From: an uncultured Flavobacteriales bacterium
GTDB lineage: Bacteria; Bacteroidota; Bacteroidia; Flavobacteriales_D; Crocinitomicaceae
NCBI GenBank assembly: GCA_903935095.1
Contig: CAIZQH010000018.1
Span: forward strand, 1 to 64,000
Direction: 5' to 3'
DNA: 64,000 nucleotides
The number at the start of each line of letters is the position of its first letter. The first letter of the stretch is position 1. A program made the position numbers and the translations under genes. Under the pieces are notes generated by a model. That model worked only from the letters and a program-made list of their open reading frames with translations. It did not search any database and was not told where the DNA came from. This document shows, piece by piece, positions 8,711 to 18,990 of the stretch.

Positions 8711-10426
8711 TTATTTTCGAAGTGTCTTCAGGTAAACCTGAGAGAAATCAATAATTCCAGAAGGATTCATGTTAAATCCACGCACCCGCAGATTGATCAT
8801 GACAAAAAAGTCCTCTGAATAGATCGGAATGATCGCGGATTCTTTTGTAACAATCGATTCACAAGCCCGCTGAAACATCTTTTTTTCAACCATATTGGAC
8901 GTAAGAATTGACTTTAGATACAACTGGTCGTATGCATCGTTGTGAAATCTGACGCCATACGTGTTTTCGTTAGAACCTTTATAGAATAAACGAAGGTACG
9001 ATTCAGCGTCGGGATAATCGCCAACCCAGCCCGCTTTCCACAATTGCGCCTGTCCTGTTTTTATTTTTTTGTCCCGCGTCTTTGTGCTAACGTAAACAAG
9101 CTTCAGATTAAGTCCTAATACTTTATTTAGCTGTCTGCACACCTCCTTGCACCAAAGTCCGGCATTGCTTCCTTGCTGTGCATTGACGTAAAAAGAGATG
9201 ATGGGAAAAGGCCTATCAACTGAATATCCTGCTTGCTTTAAACATTGCCCAGCAAGGGCTGTGTTTTGTGCGGTGAGTGGCAGATTAGGATTCGAATAAT
9301 AGCCGCTTTTCGGAATAAAACCTTGGTTTATAGGTTGTCCATCACCCCTTAAAACCTCTGTACAAATGAGGGTTTTGTCCAGCGCTAAAGAGAATGCTTT
9401 TCGCACCAATAGATTGTTAAACGGGGGCTTTGTCAAGTCCCAAGCTAGGTAATGAATTTTGGATGCTTTCTGAATGTGGACGCGGTGAAGTAGGTTTTTA
9501 CCCTTTTTAGCATCCGTTAATGTGCCAAACGCTTTTTCTAGTTCGGTTACAGGAAGATCAAACAACAAATCAATTTTCTCTGATGAAAACATGGGGAACT
9601 CGTTCGAAAGACGGGTGTTTGTATAAACATGCACCTCATCCAAATAGGGAAGTTGATTTCCAAAGCGATCTTGCTTCCAGTAATCCTCATTTCGCCCCAA
9701 CTCTAATCTTGAATTTGATCTTGATTTAATGTAAAATGGCCCAGAACCAACAGGGTGGTCACGCAGGGTTTTTCCGTAAATGCGCCACGCAACTTTTGAT
9801 AGAATCCCTAAACTGGGGTGTGTTAAAAGTTGTTTGATGTTGTTATAGGGACGAGTTAAATGTATTTCTAATTCATATGGATTGATAATATGAATTCCTG
9901 AAACATAGGATTTTTCCGGGCGCATACCTTTTTCAAAATACCTTTCGGAACCACGTATTTTCCCCATTAACAAGGACCCAGATTGATTAAGCGGATTATT
10001 TGAACAAGCAACACTTAAGGTGAAGGCAACATCATTTGCACATAATTCCCGAGATTCCCCAGAAAAACAATCGTCCTGATGAAACAAGACGCCTTTTCTG
10101 AGTTTTATGTATACGAGTCGACCGTTTTGTTTAAGTTGTATATCTTTTGCTAAATAATTCTCAATCGTTCCTTTTGAATCTGATTGTTTAACAAGAGGGT
10201 CATATAATTGACTAATAATTCTAAGTTCGGAAAGGGCATTTGTTTCCAATGGGAACAAACTATTCAATGATTCTGGAAGTGAGTAAGAAAAGACACCGCC
10301 ATAGTAACGATCCCCCTTTGCTTTTTTTAACCGTTCCGTTGAGCGGAAATAAAAAAAAGCCAATAAAAACATCCCTAAACCCGCTAAAATCAATATAAAT
10401 TTAGCGCGCCGAAAGGGTTGTTTCAT
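8711..10426 (-). CDS. ABC transporter substrate-binding protein, family 5 (peptide type)
   Basis: 571-aa extracytoplasmic solute-binding protein of the SBP_bac_5 (DppA/OppA/NikA) family. It has an uncleaved-looking N-terminal membrane segment (about residues 10-27) and no lipobox. Family features seen are the early YGGVFSYSLPESLNSLFP, DPLVKQ, IKLRKGVLFHQDD, HPVGSGPFYIK, and VRKAFSLALDKTLI. Ligands in this family are usually oligopeptides, but specificity is not readable. No permease or ATPase gene adjoins it, so its transporter must be elsewhere or it acts alone. It may be cotranscribed with the large T9SS cargo gene 39 nt upstream. Confidence 0.85.
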   Translation of the reverse strand: MKQPFRRAKFILILAGLGMFLLAFFYFRSTERLKKAKGDRYYGGVFSYSLPESLNSLFPLETNALSELRIISQLYDPLVKQSDSKGTIENYLAKDIQLKQNGRLVYIKLRKGVLFHQDDCFSGESRELCANDVAFTLSVACSNNPLNQSGSLLMGKIRGSERYFEKGMRPEKSYVSGIHIINPYELEIHLTRPYNNIKQLLTHPSLGILSKVAWRIYGKTLRDHPVGSGPFYIKSRSNSRLELGRNEDYWKQDRFGNQLPYLDEVHVYTNTRLSNEFPMFSSEKIDLLFDLPVTELEKAFGTLTDAKKGKNLLHRVHIQKASKIHYLAWDLTKPPFNNLLVRKAFSLALDKTLICTEVLRGDGQPINQGFIPKSGYYSNPNLPLTAQNTALAGQCLKQAGYSVDRPFPIISFYVNAQQGSNAGLWCKEVCRQLNKVLGLNLKLVYVSTKTRDKKIKTGQAQLWKAGWVGDYPDAESYLRLFYKGSNENTYGVRFHNDAYDQLYLKSILTSNMVEKKMFQRACESIVTKESAIIPIYSEDFFVMINLRVRGFNMNPSGIIDFSQVYLKTLRK

Positions 10427-10465
10427 AAGATTCGGTTTAATTACAAGGTTGTTTCTTCAATCAAG

Positions 10466-12700
10466 TTATTCTTCCACGAGGTGTAAAAATCCGTGTCCTG
10501 TGATTTCTTGTCCAGAGATATTGTAACCGGTGTATTTATAAAAATACACACCCTCGTTGGCAATGACGCCGTTGATTTTTCCATCCCAACTTGGATTGTC
10601 GTTGACTAGGTCAATGCTGCTCTTTTCAAAAAGCACATTTCCCCAACGGTTTAAAATGACTAATTCTAATTTAACCACATTTTTTGTGCTTAAGAAATAG
10701 GCGTCATTATTGCCGTCATTACCAGGGGTAAAGACATTTGGCGCTTCAACAATTGGCGTTGGGTAAACACACGTTCCGTTGTCAACATTTGCCCCTACAT
10801 TATAGTTGAGCGCTACAGGATCGGTGCAACCACAAACATCAACCTGGATGAGGTAATATGCTGTGTCTGAACACAGTGCTGTTTGGAAAGCAACAAGTTG
10901 AACAGTATACATTCCAAAAGGACCGGTATAGGTATGTGAAACGTTAGTTAAATCAGCGCTTGTTGCTGTTTGTGTATCGCCAAAGCTCCACGAATAATTA
11001 TTTGCGTATAAACTATTGTTTTGGAAGACAACATCAAATGGAGCACAACCTTGAATAGGTGTGCCGGTAAATTCCGCATTTGCAGCGTTTAGAACACCAA
11101 CAAAAGCACTATCGGAAACAGAACAAACATTGTCATCAACGGTGATGTAGTACCAGCCCGAAGGAATATTTTGCCAACTTGAGGAGGAATTAAGACCATT
11201 TGGACCAGTCCATGAATAACTCGGAGCTCCATTTAACCCACTAGCTATAACGGAAACAAATCCGGTTGGCTGGCATGTGGTTAATCCAACATTAATCGTA
11301 TCGATAGCGATGGTTTGAATCATCGTTACTGTCACCGTATCCGTAATTGCTCCTAAACACGCGTCTGTAACAGTGACCAGGAAATCAAACACACCATTTT
11401 GATTCACGGAAACAATGTCTTGTGTGGAATCAGAAGAGCTGTTGAGCCAATCATATGTGTATAATCCTGTTGCCCCTTGCGCTATGGCTGTTAAAAGAAT
11501 ACTATCATTAAAACATTGAGCGGTGATATCCGTTTCGTTAATTGATAAAGGGGTGATATCTGCAAGGTATAAAACCCCAGAGATGGACAGGGAGTCGCCA
11601 TTTCCGTCCACATAACTAACCGTAATAACAATTGATTCTACCCCCTCTGCTATCCCATCTACAATAGGGGCTATGTTAATCGCTGCCGTATCTTGACCTG
11701 GAGCAAGAATAATCGGGCTATCTGCCAAAATGAAATCTACATCGTCCACAGCAGTACCCGTAACGGTGAAATTAACAGCTAGCGGCAAACTTGATTGACA
11801 TTCACTTCTGATAAATAGTACATTCGCATCTACACAAGCTTCCGGAATGGTATCTGTTCCGTTTGCAGTTTGTAAGGTGATATCAACGGGTGGAGAAAAG
11901 AAAGAATCATCCTGCAAAAAAACAGCTGTACTTAGGTAATCGTCTTGACAATCAGCAACAGCAAATTTAAAGTGATAGGTTTCTCCACATTGAACATTGA
12001 AAGTAATAGGAATGGGTGTCGTGTAACCATTTAAGGCGTTTCCCGCCCCGCCAGACACATAATATTGCGCATTTAAACCTGGGTGAATCGTACTGATTGT
12101 TATCGGCAAGTTTGTGTTTGGAACCAATGCCAAATTTACAGAACCATTTGGAAATGCTGCCGGGGAAGCGTAAGGACCTGTTATTCCAGGACCACTCACA
12201 AAGAACCCAAAAACATCATTAAACGAACTATTTATCCATTGTGTGTATTCATCAGATCCAAAGACAAAATTGAAACTCACCACATTGGAAACCGCAACAA
12301 AGTCAAATTCTAAAGACGCAAGGTCATCCGTTGAATTAATGTTCCCGGAACTAGGGTTGCTCGTTACAGATTGAGCGATGGATAACAGGTCGTTATCAGA
12401 AATCCCACTATTTATGGTTTGTCCAGCAGTAGTGTTATTTGATGCCCCAACCAATTCTGTTACCGCGCCACTAGACAACACAATACCACCTTGAAAACCA
12501 ATATTAGAGGTAGCATCAGAAAATTCACCAATTTGAGTTGCGCTTCCTGTAAAGGTGACATTCGAAACAGTAACTCCTGGTCCAATCAAATTATTCGTGA
12601 CATATTGCAATGGAGTTTGACCACTGTTAACGACCAGTTGGCTAAATAATGATAAATGAATTATCAAGGAAAAACCAAGGAAAAAGTATTTTTTTATCAT
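10466..12700 (-). CDS. T9SS cargo: choice-of-anchor L, PKD and CHU_C sorting domains
   Basis: 744-aa secreted surface protein. A signal peptide (about 20 residues) is followed by a choice-of-anchor L-type domain (about 25-280, with FNFVFGSDEYTQWINSSFNDVFGFFVSGP), a Calx-beta-like region, Ig/PKD-like repeats (SYSWTGPNG; NYSWSFGDTQTATS near residue 570) and a C-terminal gliding-motility-associated CHU_C domain (NVFTPGNDGNNDAY, then WDGK, NEGVYFYK). CHU_C is the type B T9SS sorting signal, which directs export across the outer membrane. A short CTDPVALNYNVGANVDNGTC motif precedes it. It is probably an adhesin or surface structural protein; ligand unknown. Confidence 0.88.
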   Translation of the reverse strand: MIKKYFFLGFSLIIHLSLFSQLVVNSGQTPLQYVTNNLIGPGVTVSNVTFTGSATQIGEFSDATSNIGFQGGIVLSSGAVTELVGASNNTTAGQTINSGISDNDLLSIAQSVTSNPSSGNINSTDDLASLEFDFVAVSNVVSFNFVFGSDEYTQWINSSFNDVFGFFVSGPGITGPYASPAAFPNGSVNLALVPNTNLPITISTIHPGLNAQYYVSGGAGNALNGYTTPIPITFNVQCGETYHFKFAVADCQDDYLSTAVFLQDDSFFSPPVDITLQTANGTDTIPEACVDANVLFIRSECQSSLPLAVNFTVTGTAVDDVDFILADSPIILAPGQDTAAINIAPIVDGIAEGVESIVITVSYVDGNGDSLSISGVLYLADITPLSINETDITAQCFNDSILLTAIAQGATGLYTYDWLNSSSDSTQDIVSVNQNGVFDFLVTVTDACLGAITDTVTVTMIQTIAIDTINVGLTTCQPTGFVSVIASGLNGAPSYSWTGPNGLNSSSSWQNIPSGWYYITVDDNVCSVSDSAFVGVLNAANAEFTGTPIQGCAPFDVVFQNNSLYANNYSWSFGDTQTATSADLTNVSHTYTGPFGMYTVQLVAFQTALCSDTAYYLIQVDVCGCTDPVALNYNVGANVDNGTCVYPTPIVEAPNVFTPGNDGNNDAYFLSTKNVVKLELVILNRWGNVLFEKSSIDLVNDNPSWDGKINGVIANEGVYFYKYTGYNISGQEITGHGFLHLVEE

Positions 12701-12830
12701 TTTATTCTAATTTACAAAACCAAGGACGGCTCTTCTATCCTAAAAGATGCACTAATTTGAAGAAAAAAATCTAGACGGCAAATTTTTTCAGGAATAATAA
12801 CGATTTTTGAATTCATATAATTATAGCATA

Positions 12831-14231
12831 ATGAACTTAACACAAGAATATATTTTAAAGAACAAGGGGCGTTTTTTGGAAGAGCTTTTAGGGTTTTTAA
12901 AAATACCTTCTATTTCAGCTGATCCAGCATATTTGAATGACGTAGCAACTTGCGCCCGAAAATTGGCGGAACACCTGAAAACCATCGGCTTGGACGCTGT
13001 GGAAATATGTCCAACAGCTGGACATCCAATTGTATATGCCGAAAAAATAATAGACCTTACATTACCCACCATTTTGGTTTATGGACATTACGATGTACAA
13101 CCGGCAGACCCGATTGAATTATGGACCTCGCCTCCTTTTGAACCAGTGATAAAGGAAACGCCGATTCATCCAATGGGGGCTATTTTTGCACGTGGAGCTT
13201 GTGACGACAAAGGACAAATGTTCATGCATGTGAAAGCATTTGAAGCGATGCTAGCAACGAATGAACTTCCTTGCAACGTGAAATTTATGATTGAAGGCGA
13301 GGAGGAAGTCGGAAGTCCGAACTTAGCCATTTATGTCAAAAAAAATAAAGCAAAATTATCCGCAGACATCATTTTAGTTTCTGATACAGGCATGTTGGCA
13401 AACGATGTCCCTTCGATTACCACCGGTCTAAGAGGATTAAGCTATGTAGAAGTAGAAGTTGTTGGTCCAAATCGAGATTTGCACTCCGGACTTTACGGTG
13501 GTTGTGTCGCAAATCCAATCAACATTTTAACAGACATGATTGCTTCCTTACACGATGAAAACGGAAAAATAACCATTCCTGGTTTCTATGATACCGTCGA
13601 AGAACTTTCTGTCGAAGAACGAAGTGAAATGGCAAAAGCGCCGTTTTCAGAGGAAGCATATTGCAAGGCGTTGAACATCAGCGAAACTCATGGCGAAGCG
13701 ACTTATACCACGATGGAAAGAGGGTCTATTCGTCCAACATTAGATGTGAATGGAATTTGGGGAGGATACATTGGGGAGGGAGCGAAAACAGTGATTGCGT
13801 CCAAAGCACAAGCGAAAATTTCCATGCGCTTGGTTCCACACCAAACACCCGAAGAAATTACCGAATTATTCATGAAGCATTTTGTATCCATCGCACCGAA
13901 AAGTGTTCGCGTAAAAGTAACGCCGCATCACGGCGGTGAACCAGTGGTTACCCCAACGGATTCAATCGCATATAAAGCAGCCAGTCTTTCTTATGAAAAA
14001 ACCTTTGGCAAAAAACCAATTCCAGTGAGAAGCGGGGGAAGTATTCCCATTATTGCGATGTTCGAACAAGAACTTGGACTTAAAACCATGATGATGGGCT
14101 TTGGTTTAGATAGCGACGCCATTCACTCGCCAAACGAGCATTTTGGTTTATTTAATTATTACCGTGGAATTGAAACGATTCCTTATTTCTTTGAGAATTA
14201 CACCCAATTAATAGCGAATGAAAACGTTTAG
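12831..14231 (+). CDS. M20-family dipeptidase
   Basis: Zinc metallopeptidase of family M20 (carnosinase / PepV-like dipeptidase), probably cytoplasmic because no signal peptide is seen. From the ATG at 12831 it is 466 aa. Motifs in order are LVYGHYDVQPADP (metal His, Asp), ARGACDDKGQ (bridging Asp), EGEEEVGSPN (general-base Glu and metal Glu), SDTGM, the dimerisation-domain DLHSGLYGG, and the late SPNEHF metal His. A TTG eight codons upstream is a less likely start. The gene overlaps the following lipoprotein gene by 14 nt, giving an operon that continues into polA. Confidence 0.92.
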   Translation: MNLTQEYILKNKGRFLEELLGFLKIPSISADPAYLNDVATCARKLAEHLKTIGLDAVEICPTAGHPIVYAEKIIDLTLPTILVYGHYDVQPADPIELWTSPPFEPVIKETPIHPMGAIFARGACDDKGQMFMHVKAFEAMLATNELPCNVKFMIEGEEEVGSPNLAIYVKKNKAKLSADIILVSDTGMLANDVPSITTGLRGLSYVEVEVVGPNRDLHSGLYGGCVANPINILTDMIASLHDENGKITIPGFYDTVEELSVEERSEMAKAPFSEEAYCKALNISETHGEATYTTMERGSIRPTLDVNGIWGGYIGEGAKTVIASKAQAKISMRLVPHQTPEEITELFMKHFVSIAPKSVRVKVTPHHGGEPVVTPTDSIAYKAASLSYEKTFGKKPIPVRSGGSIPIIAMFEQELGLKTMMMGFGLDSDAIHSPNEHFGLFNYYRGIETIPYFFENYTQLIANENV

Positions 14232-14688
14232 TTTTCTGTTTCTTATCTTCCTTCTGACTTCCTGCGCTTCTTTTGAAGATCCAGTGGAAGTAATCCGTTA
14301 CGATGGATCTAAATTGGAGAGCATAAACACCGAAGAAGCGAGCATTCGTGTTGTTGGCACGGTACACAATAACACATGGCTTCCCATTAAAATCAAACCG
14401 TCCACGCTGGAGGTGTATGTAGATGGTAAAAAATGGGGCGACCTTTATTTGGATGAGAAAATCCGACTAAAGTCAAATAAGGATAATGAATTGAATAACT
14501 TAGTTCATGTAACTTTTGAAGATGGTTTAATGGCTAAGTTATTTGTCTATCGTTTTAAAGAAAGCGCACAATTGCAATTGCAAGGCAACGTAAAAACAGG
14601 TCTTTTGTTCATCCCCATTAAAATACCAGTAAATTACACCAAAACGATTTCGCCTAAAAACCTAAATCTTAACTTAGACAAACAATAA
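14218..14688 (+). CDS. LEA14-like lipoprotein
   Basis: 156-aa lipoprotein with a signal peptide and lipobox (LLTSC, Cys about residue 16). The remainder looks like a single LEA14/water-stress-type beta-sandwich: alternating strands such as EASIRVVGTVHNNTWLPIKIKPSTLEVYVDG, with the VxNN-type turn common in that fold. The assignment is by pattern only. It overlaps the M20 gene by 14 nt and polA by 1 nt (TAATG), which implies translational coupling, though no functional link to DNA polymerase is apparent. Confidence 0.65.
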   Translation: MKTFSFLFLIFLLTSCASFEDPVEVIRYDGSKLESINTEEASIRVVGTVHNNTWLPIKIKPSTLEVYVDGKKWGDLYLDEKIRLKSNKDNELNNLVHVTFEDGLMAKLFVYRFKESAQLQLQGNVKTGLLFIPIKIPVNYTKTISPKNLNLNLDKQ

Positions 14689-17510
14689 TGTTATCTGCTG
14701 AACACCCAAAAAAATTATTTTTACTTGATGCATACGCCTTGATATATCGAGCGTACTTTGCTTTTTCCAAGAATCCAAGAGTCAATTCAAAAGGACAAAA
14801 TACTTCCGCCGCCTTTGGCTTCACCAATGTGCTTATCGATGTCATCAAAAATGAAAAACCCACTCACTTAGCGGTGGTGTTTGACCCTCCAGGCGGATCC
14901 GCACATCGCCAAGAGGAATTCGCCGCCTATAAAGCACAACGAGAAGAGATGCCAGAAGACATTCGTTCGATGATTCATCCCATTAAACAAATTGTTGAAT
15001 CGTTTAATGTGCCCATTTTAGAGGTTCCTGGATTTGAAGCGGATGATGTGGTCGGCACCGTCGCAAAAATGGCGGAAAAACGAGGTTTCACTACATACAT
15101 GATGACCCCTGATAAAGATTACGCACAGTTGGTGAGTGAACATATTTTTATGTTTAAACCGGGACGAGGAGGCAATCCACCGGAAATTTTAGGCGTAAAA
15201 GAAGTATGTGAAAAATTTGAAGTGGAAAAACCGGAGCAAGTCATTGATATTTTAGGACTTTGGGGAGATGCTTCAGATAACATTCCAGGTATTCCAGGTA
15301 TCGGAGAGAAAACAGCAAAAACGCTCATTGCTAAATATGGTTCCGTGGAAAACCTCATCGACCATGCCCATGAGCTAAAAGGGAAACAGCAAGAAAACGT
15401 CATCAACTTTGCGGATCAAGGACGTGTATCTAAAATGCTCGCTACAATCATTTGTGATGTGGATGTTGAGTTTAATGAGGACGAATTGATCATGTGCGAT
15501 GTTGATTCGGAAAAGGTAATGGATATTTTTACGGAACTCGAATTCCGCTCCTTAGCGAAACGCGTGATCGGTGAAGAGATTGTTGTTTCTTCTTCGAGTT
15601 CGCCGGCAACCAAATCACCTTCCGATATGTCACAATTGGACTTGTTCGGAATGCAAAGCATGATTGAACCTCAAGAAGCCACACCAACTGCGCATTATAA
15701 AACGATTGTCACCGAACGTCCAAGCTATCATTTGATTTCGACAGCAGAGGAACGTAAAGAACTATTGGAGATATTATTGAAGCATGCTCAGGTTTGTTTT
15801 GACACGGAAACAACGAACATCGATGCGCTGCATGCGGACTTGGTTGGCTTCTCCTTTTCTTACAAAGCACGCGAAGCTTTTTATGTCTCCGTGCCATCAG
15901 ATTTTGAGGCCGCGAAGAAAATAGTGGAGGAATTTAAACCATTTTTTGAAGACCCATCGATTGAAAAAATTGCGCACAACATCAAATATGATTTAAAAGT
16001 ACTGCAACGTTATGGCATCGAAGTCGCCGAACCGTTATTTGATACGATGATTGCGCATTATTTGATTAATCCAGAAGCCAAACAAAGCATGGATTTCTTA
16101 GCCACGTTTTACTTAAATTACCAACCGGTTTCTATCGAAACGTTAATTGGGAAGAAAGGAAAGGGACAGGGAAATATGCGGGACCTAAAACCCGAAGAAA
16201 TCTGTGATTACGCGTGTGAAGACGCGGACATTACCTTCCAACTAAAACAGCTATTCGAACCAGAAATCCAAAAACCGCATTTATCTCAATTGTTTTATAA
16301 CATGGAGATGCCCTTGGTAAAAGTATTGAAGGATATCGAGTTTGAAGGGATTTCCATTGATGTTCCAGCTTTAATCGATTATTCGAAAGAATTAGATCAT
16401 ACCTTAATCCGTCTAGACGAAGAAATAAAAGCCGCTGCAGGGGAAGATTTCAACATCGATTCACCGAAACAATTAGGTGAGGTGCTTTTCGAAAAACTAA
16501 AAATATCTAGCAAAGCAAAGAAAACGAAGACAGGACAATATGCGACTTCGGAGGACATCCTTCAAAAACACGAACACGATCACCCCATCATTCCAATGAT
16601 ATTGGAGTACCGACAACTTCGCAAATTAAAAAGTACGTATGTTGATCCACTTCCGACGATGTGCGATCCTGTCGATGGACGAATCCACACCAACTTCATG
16701 CAAACAGTTACAGCAACTGGACGCTTAAGCTCGAATAACCCTAACCTTCAAAACATTCCGATTCGCTCGGCGAAAGGCCGCGAAATTCGACGCGCCTTTG
16801 TTGCACGGGGAGCCGATTATAAATTAATGGCAGTGGATTATTCGCAGATTGAATTGCGTATAATCGCGGCTTTAAGTGCTGACGCAAACATGATTGAAGC
16901 CTTTCAACAAGGACACGATATTCACGTCGCTACTGCGGCAAAAGTTTTTCATACGCCCCTTGAGGAAGTAACACGCGATCAACGTAGCGCAGCAAAAGCG
17001 GTTAATTTCGGAATCATTTATGGACAATCAGCTTTTGGGTTAGCTCAAAACCTATCCATTTCTCGCACCGAAGCAAAAGGAATCATCGACGCGTATTTCG
17101 AACAATATAGCACGATAAAAAAATACATGGAAAATGTGATTTCTCAAGCAAGAGAATTAGGCTATGTGGAAACCATCATGAAGCGCAGAAGGTATTTACC
17201 AGACATTAATTCGGCGAATGCCGTTGTTCGAGGTTATGCCGAACGAAATGCGGTAAACGCTCCTATTCAAGGTTCAGCCGCTGATATTATAAAAATGGCC
17301 ATGATCGCCGTTCATAAAGCCATGCATAAAGAAAAGGTTCAATCAAAAATGATTTTACAAGTGCATGATGAGCTTGTTTTTGATGTGCATGTTTCAGAGG
17401 AAATCCGCATGCAAAATTTAGTTAAAACGGCAATGGAAGAAGCCATTCAATTAGCGGTTCCAATGGAGGTGGAATTAAAGTTAGCACCAAATTGGCTTGA
17501 AGCACATTAA
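14688..17510 (+). CDS. polA: DNA polymerase I
   Basis: 940-aa repair and Okazaki-fragment polymerase with all three activities. The N-terminal 5'-3' exonuclease (about 1-290) shows FEADDVVGT, DASDNIPGIPGIGEKTA. The 3'-5' exonuclease keeps its acidic residues: FDTETT near 370, HNIKYDLKVL, and YACEDADITF, so proofreading should be active. The polymerase domain has motif A (DYSQIELR, about 716), motif B (RSAAKAVNFGIIYG) and motif C (QVHDELVFDV, about 891). Its ATG overlaps the stop of the lipoprotein gene by 1 nt. Confidence 0.98.
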   Translation: MLSAEHPKKLFLLDAYALIYRAYFAFSKNPRVNSKGQNTSAAFGFTNVLIDVIKNEKPTHLAVVFDPPGGSAHRQEEFAAYKAQREEMPEDIRSMIHPIKQIVESFNVPILEVPGFEADDVVGTVAKMAEKRGFTTYMMTPDKDYAQLVSEHIFMFKPGRGGNPPEILGVKEVCEKFEVEKPEQVIDILGLWGDASDNIPGIPGIGEKTAKTLIAKYGSVENLIDHAHELKGKQQENVINFADQGRVSKMLATIICDVDVEFNEDELIMCDVDSEKVMDIFTELEFRSLAKRVIGEEIVVSSSSSPATKSPSDMSQLDLFGMQSMIEPQEATPTAHYKTIVTERPSYHLISTAEERKELLEILLKHAQVCFDTETTNIDALHADLVGFSFSYKAREAFYVSVPSDFEAAKKIVEEFKPFFEDPSIEKIAHNIKYDLKVLQRYGIEVAEPLFDTMIAHYLINPEAKQSMDFLATFYLNYQPVSIETLIGKKGKGQGNMRDLKPEEICDYACEDADITFQLKQLFEPEIQKPHLSQLFYNMEMPLVKVLKDIEFEGISIDVPALIDYSKELDHTLIRLDEEIKAAAGEDFNIDSPKQLGEVLFEKLKISSKAKKTKTGQYATSEDILQKHEHDHPIIPMILEYRQLRKLKSTYVDPLPTMCDPVDGRIHTNFMQTVTATGRLSSNNPNLQNIPIRSAKGREIRRAFVARGADYKLMAVDYSQIELRIIAALSADANMIEAFQQGHDIHVATAAKVFHTPLEEVTRDQRSAAKAVNFGIIYGQSAFGLAQNLSISRTEAKGIIDAYFEQYSTIKKYMENVISQARELGYVETIMKRRRYLPDINSANAVVRGYAERNAVNAPIQGSAADIIKMAMIAVHKAMHKEKVQSKMILQVHDELVFDVHVSEEIRMQNLVKTAMEEAIQLAVPMEVELKLAPNWLEAH

Positions 17511-17552
17511 CAACTGCGCGTCATCGGCAAAAACTAGGTGTATTATTAAGCG

Positions 17553-17560
17553 TATATTTG
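17553..17560 (+). promoter_or_regulatory. -7 promoter box (TATATTTG) for rseP
   Basis: Exact TAnnTTTG, 19 nt before the rseP ATG. No clear -33 element. Confidence 0.45.
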
Positions 17561-17579
17561 TTATTCATAAAAAAGAAAC

Positions 17580-18980
17580 ATGGATTTTTTGATTAAAGCA
17601 GCACAGTTATTTTTGTCTCTAGCCATCTTAGTGACCTTACACGAATTCGGTCATTTTATTCCTGCTAGACTATTTAAAACACGTATTGAAAAGTTTTACC
17701 TGTTCTTTAATCCGTTCTTTTCTGTATTTAGAAGAAAAAAAGTAAATGGGGATACGAAAACAGCGTGGTTTACCAAAGATTCCCCGAAAGAATGGAAGGA
17801 AGACGCGGATAGTACTGAATGGGGATTTGGTTGGCTTCCACTAGGTGGTTATGTGAAAATTGCCGGGATGATTGATGAATCCATGGACACAGAACAACTC
17901 AAGCAGCCTGTACAAGAATGGGAGTTCCGCTCGAAAAAAGCCTGGCAACGATTGATCATTATGGTAGGCGGTGTTGTGGTGAATCTTATTCTTGGATTTG
18001 TTATTTACATAGGCGTTGTCTTTACTTGGGGACAAATGGAATTGAAGCCAGTGAATTTGAAACATGGATTAAGTGTTCATCCTTATTTGGAAAAATACCA
18101 TTTGAGCTCCGGCGATAAAGTGTTAACGATTGAAGGACAAGAAGTCTTGAATTTAGATGAGTTGAATAAAGGAATTATGTTCCGTGGTGCTCGAAACTTG
18201 ACGGTACTTCATCCAGATGGATCAACAGAAGCGATTCGCTTACCAAAAGAAATTGATCGAACATTATTTCAAGTGGGCGCTTTACCTGCTTTTGGCTTAA
18301 GATCAAGCGCTCATAGTGTTGGCGAAGTAGTGAAAAATTCTCCAGCGAAAGCTGCAGGTTTAAAAAAAGACGACGTTATTCTTAGTGTTGGAAATCAACA
18401 AGTGACTTATTTTGACGAACTCTCAAAAGGACTTTATGAAGCAAAAGGTAAACATACAGATTTAACCGTTTTACGAGGAACAGACACGCTCGAATTAAAA
18501 ACAAAAGTGAAACCAGATGGAACAATCGGATTCCAAACGAGCGGCAAAATCCTCATAGATTCTAATGCCATTCAAACCAAATACTACGGATTAGGTCAAA
18601 GTATCACGATTGGAATGATGTATGGTAAAAACACGCTTTCGGACTATATTTCTCAGTTTAAATTTGTTTTCACGAAAAAAGGAGCTACTTCTATTGGTGG
18701 ATTTGCCGCGATCGGAAACATGTTCCCTCCTGTATGGGATTGGGAATCATTTTGGTTGTCGACAGCGCTTTTATCTATCATTTTAGCTTTTATGAATATC
18801 CTTCCTATACCTGCATTAGATGGCGGACACGTGGTTTTCTTATTATATGAAATGATCACAGGAAAAGAAGCCCCTCAAAAAGTATTGGAATATGCTCAAA
18901 TGGTTGGAATTGTTTTATTATTAACCTTAATGGTTTATGCCAATGGCAATGACCTCATCCGCTGGCTAACTTCTTTGTAA
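17580..18980 (+). CDS. rseP: RseP-type site-2 membrane metalloprotease
   Basis: 466-aa intramembrane zinc protease (M50B) that cleaves anti-sigma factors or remnant signal peptides within the membrane. The zinc motif HEFGH lies at residues 21-25 in the first membrane helix; the second metal site is in NILPIPALDGGHV near 411. Between them are GGYVKIAGMIDE, two PDZ-like domains (about 150-310, including SPAKAAGLKKDDVILSVG) and further helices. It is longer than the E. coli protein because of an insertion after the first helix, which seems common in Bacteroidota. It has its own promoter box and is followed 10 nt later by paaZ. Confidence 0.94.
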   Translation: MDFLIKAAQLFLSLAILVTLHEFGHFIPARLFKTRIEKFYLFFNPFFSVFRRKKVNGDTKTAWFTKDSPKEWKEDADSTEWGFGWLPLGGYVKIAGMIDESMDTEQLKQPVQEWEFRSKKAWQRLIIMVGGVVVNLILGFVIYIGVVFTWGQMELKPVNLKHGLSVHPYLEKYHLSSGDKVLTIEGQEVLNLDELNKGIMFRGARNLTVLHPDGSTEAIRLPKEIDRTLFQVGALPAFGLRSSAHSVGEVVKNSPAKAAGLKKDDVILSVGNQQVTYFDELSKGLYEAKGKHTDLTVLRGTDTLELKTKVKPDGTIGFQTSGKILIDSNAIQTKYYGLGQSITIGMMYGKNTLSDYISQFKFVFTKKGATSIGGFAAIGNMFPPVWDWESFWLSTALLSIILAFMNILPIPALDGGHVVFLLYEMITGKEAPQKVLEYAQMVGIVLLLTLMVYANGNDLIRWLTSL

Positions 18981-18990
18981 ATTTTCATTT

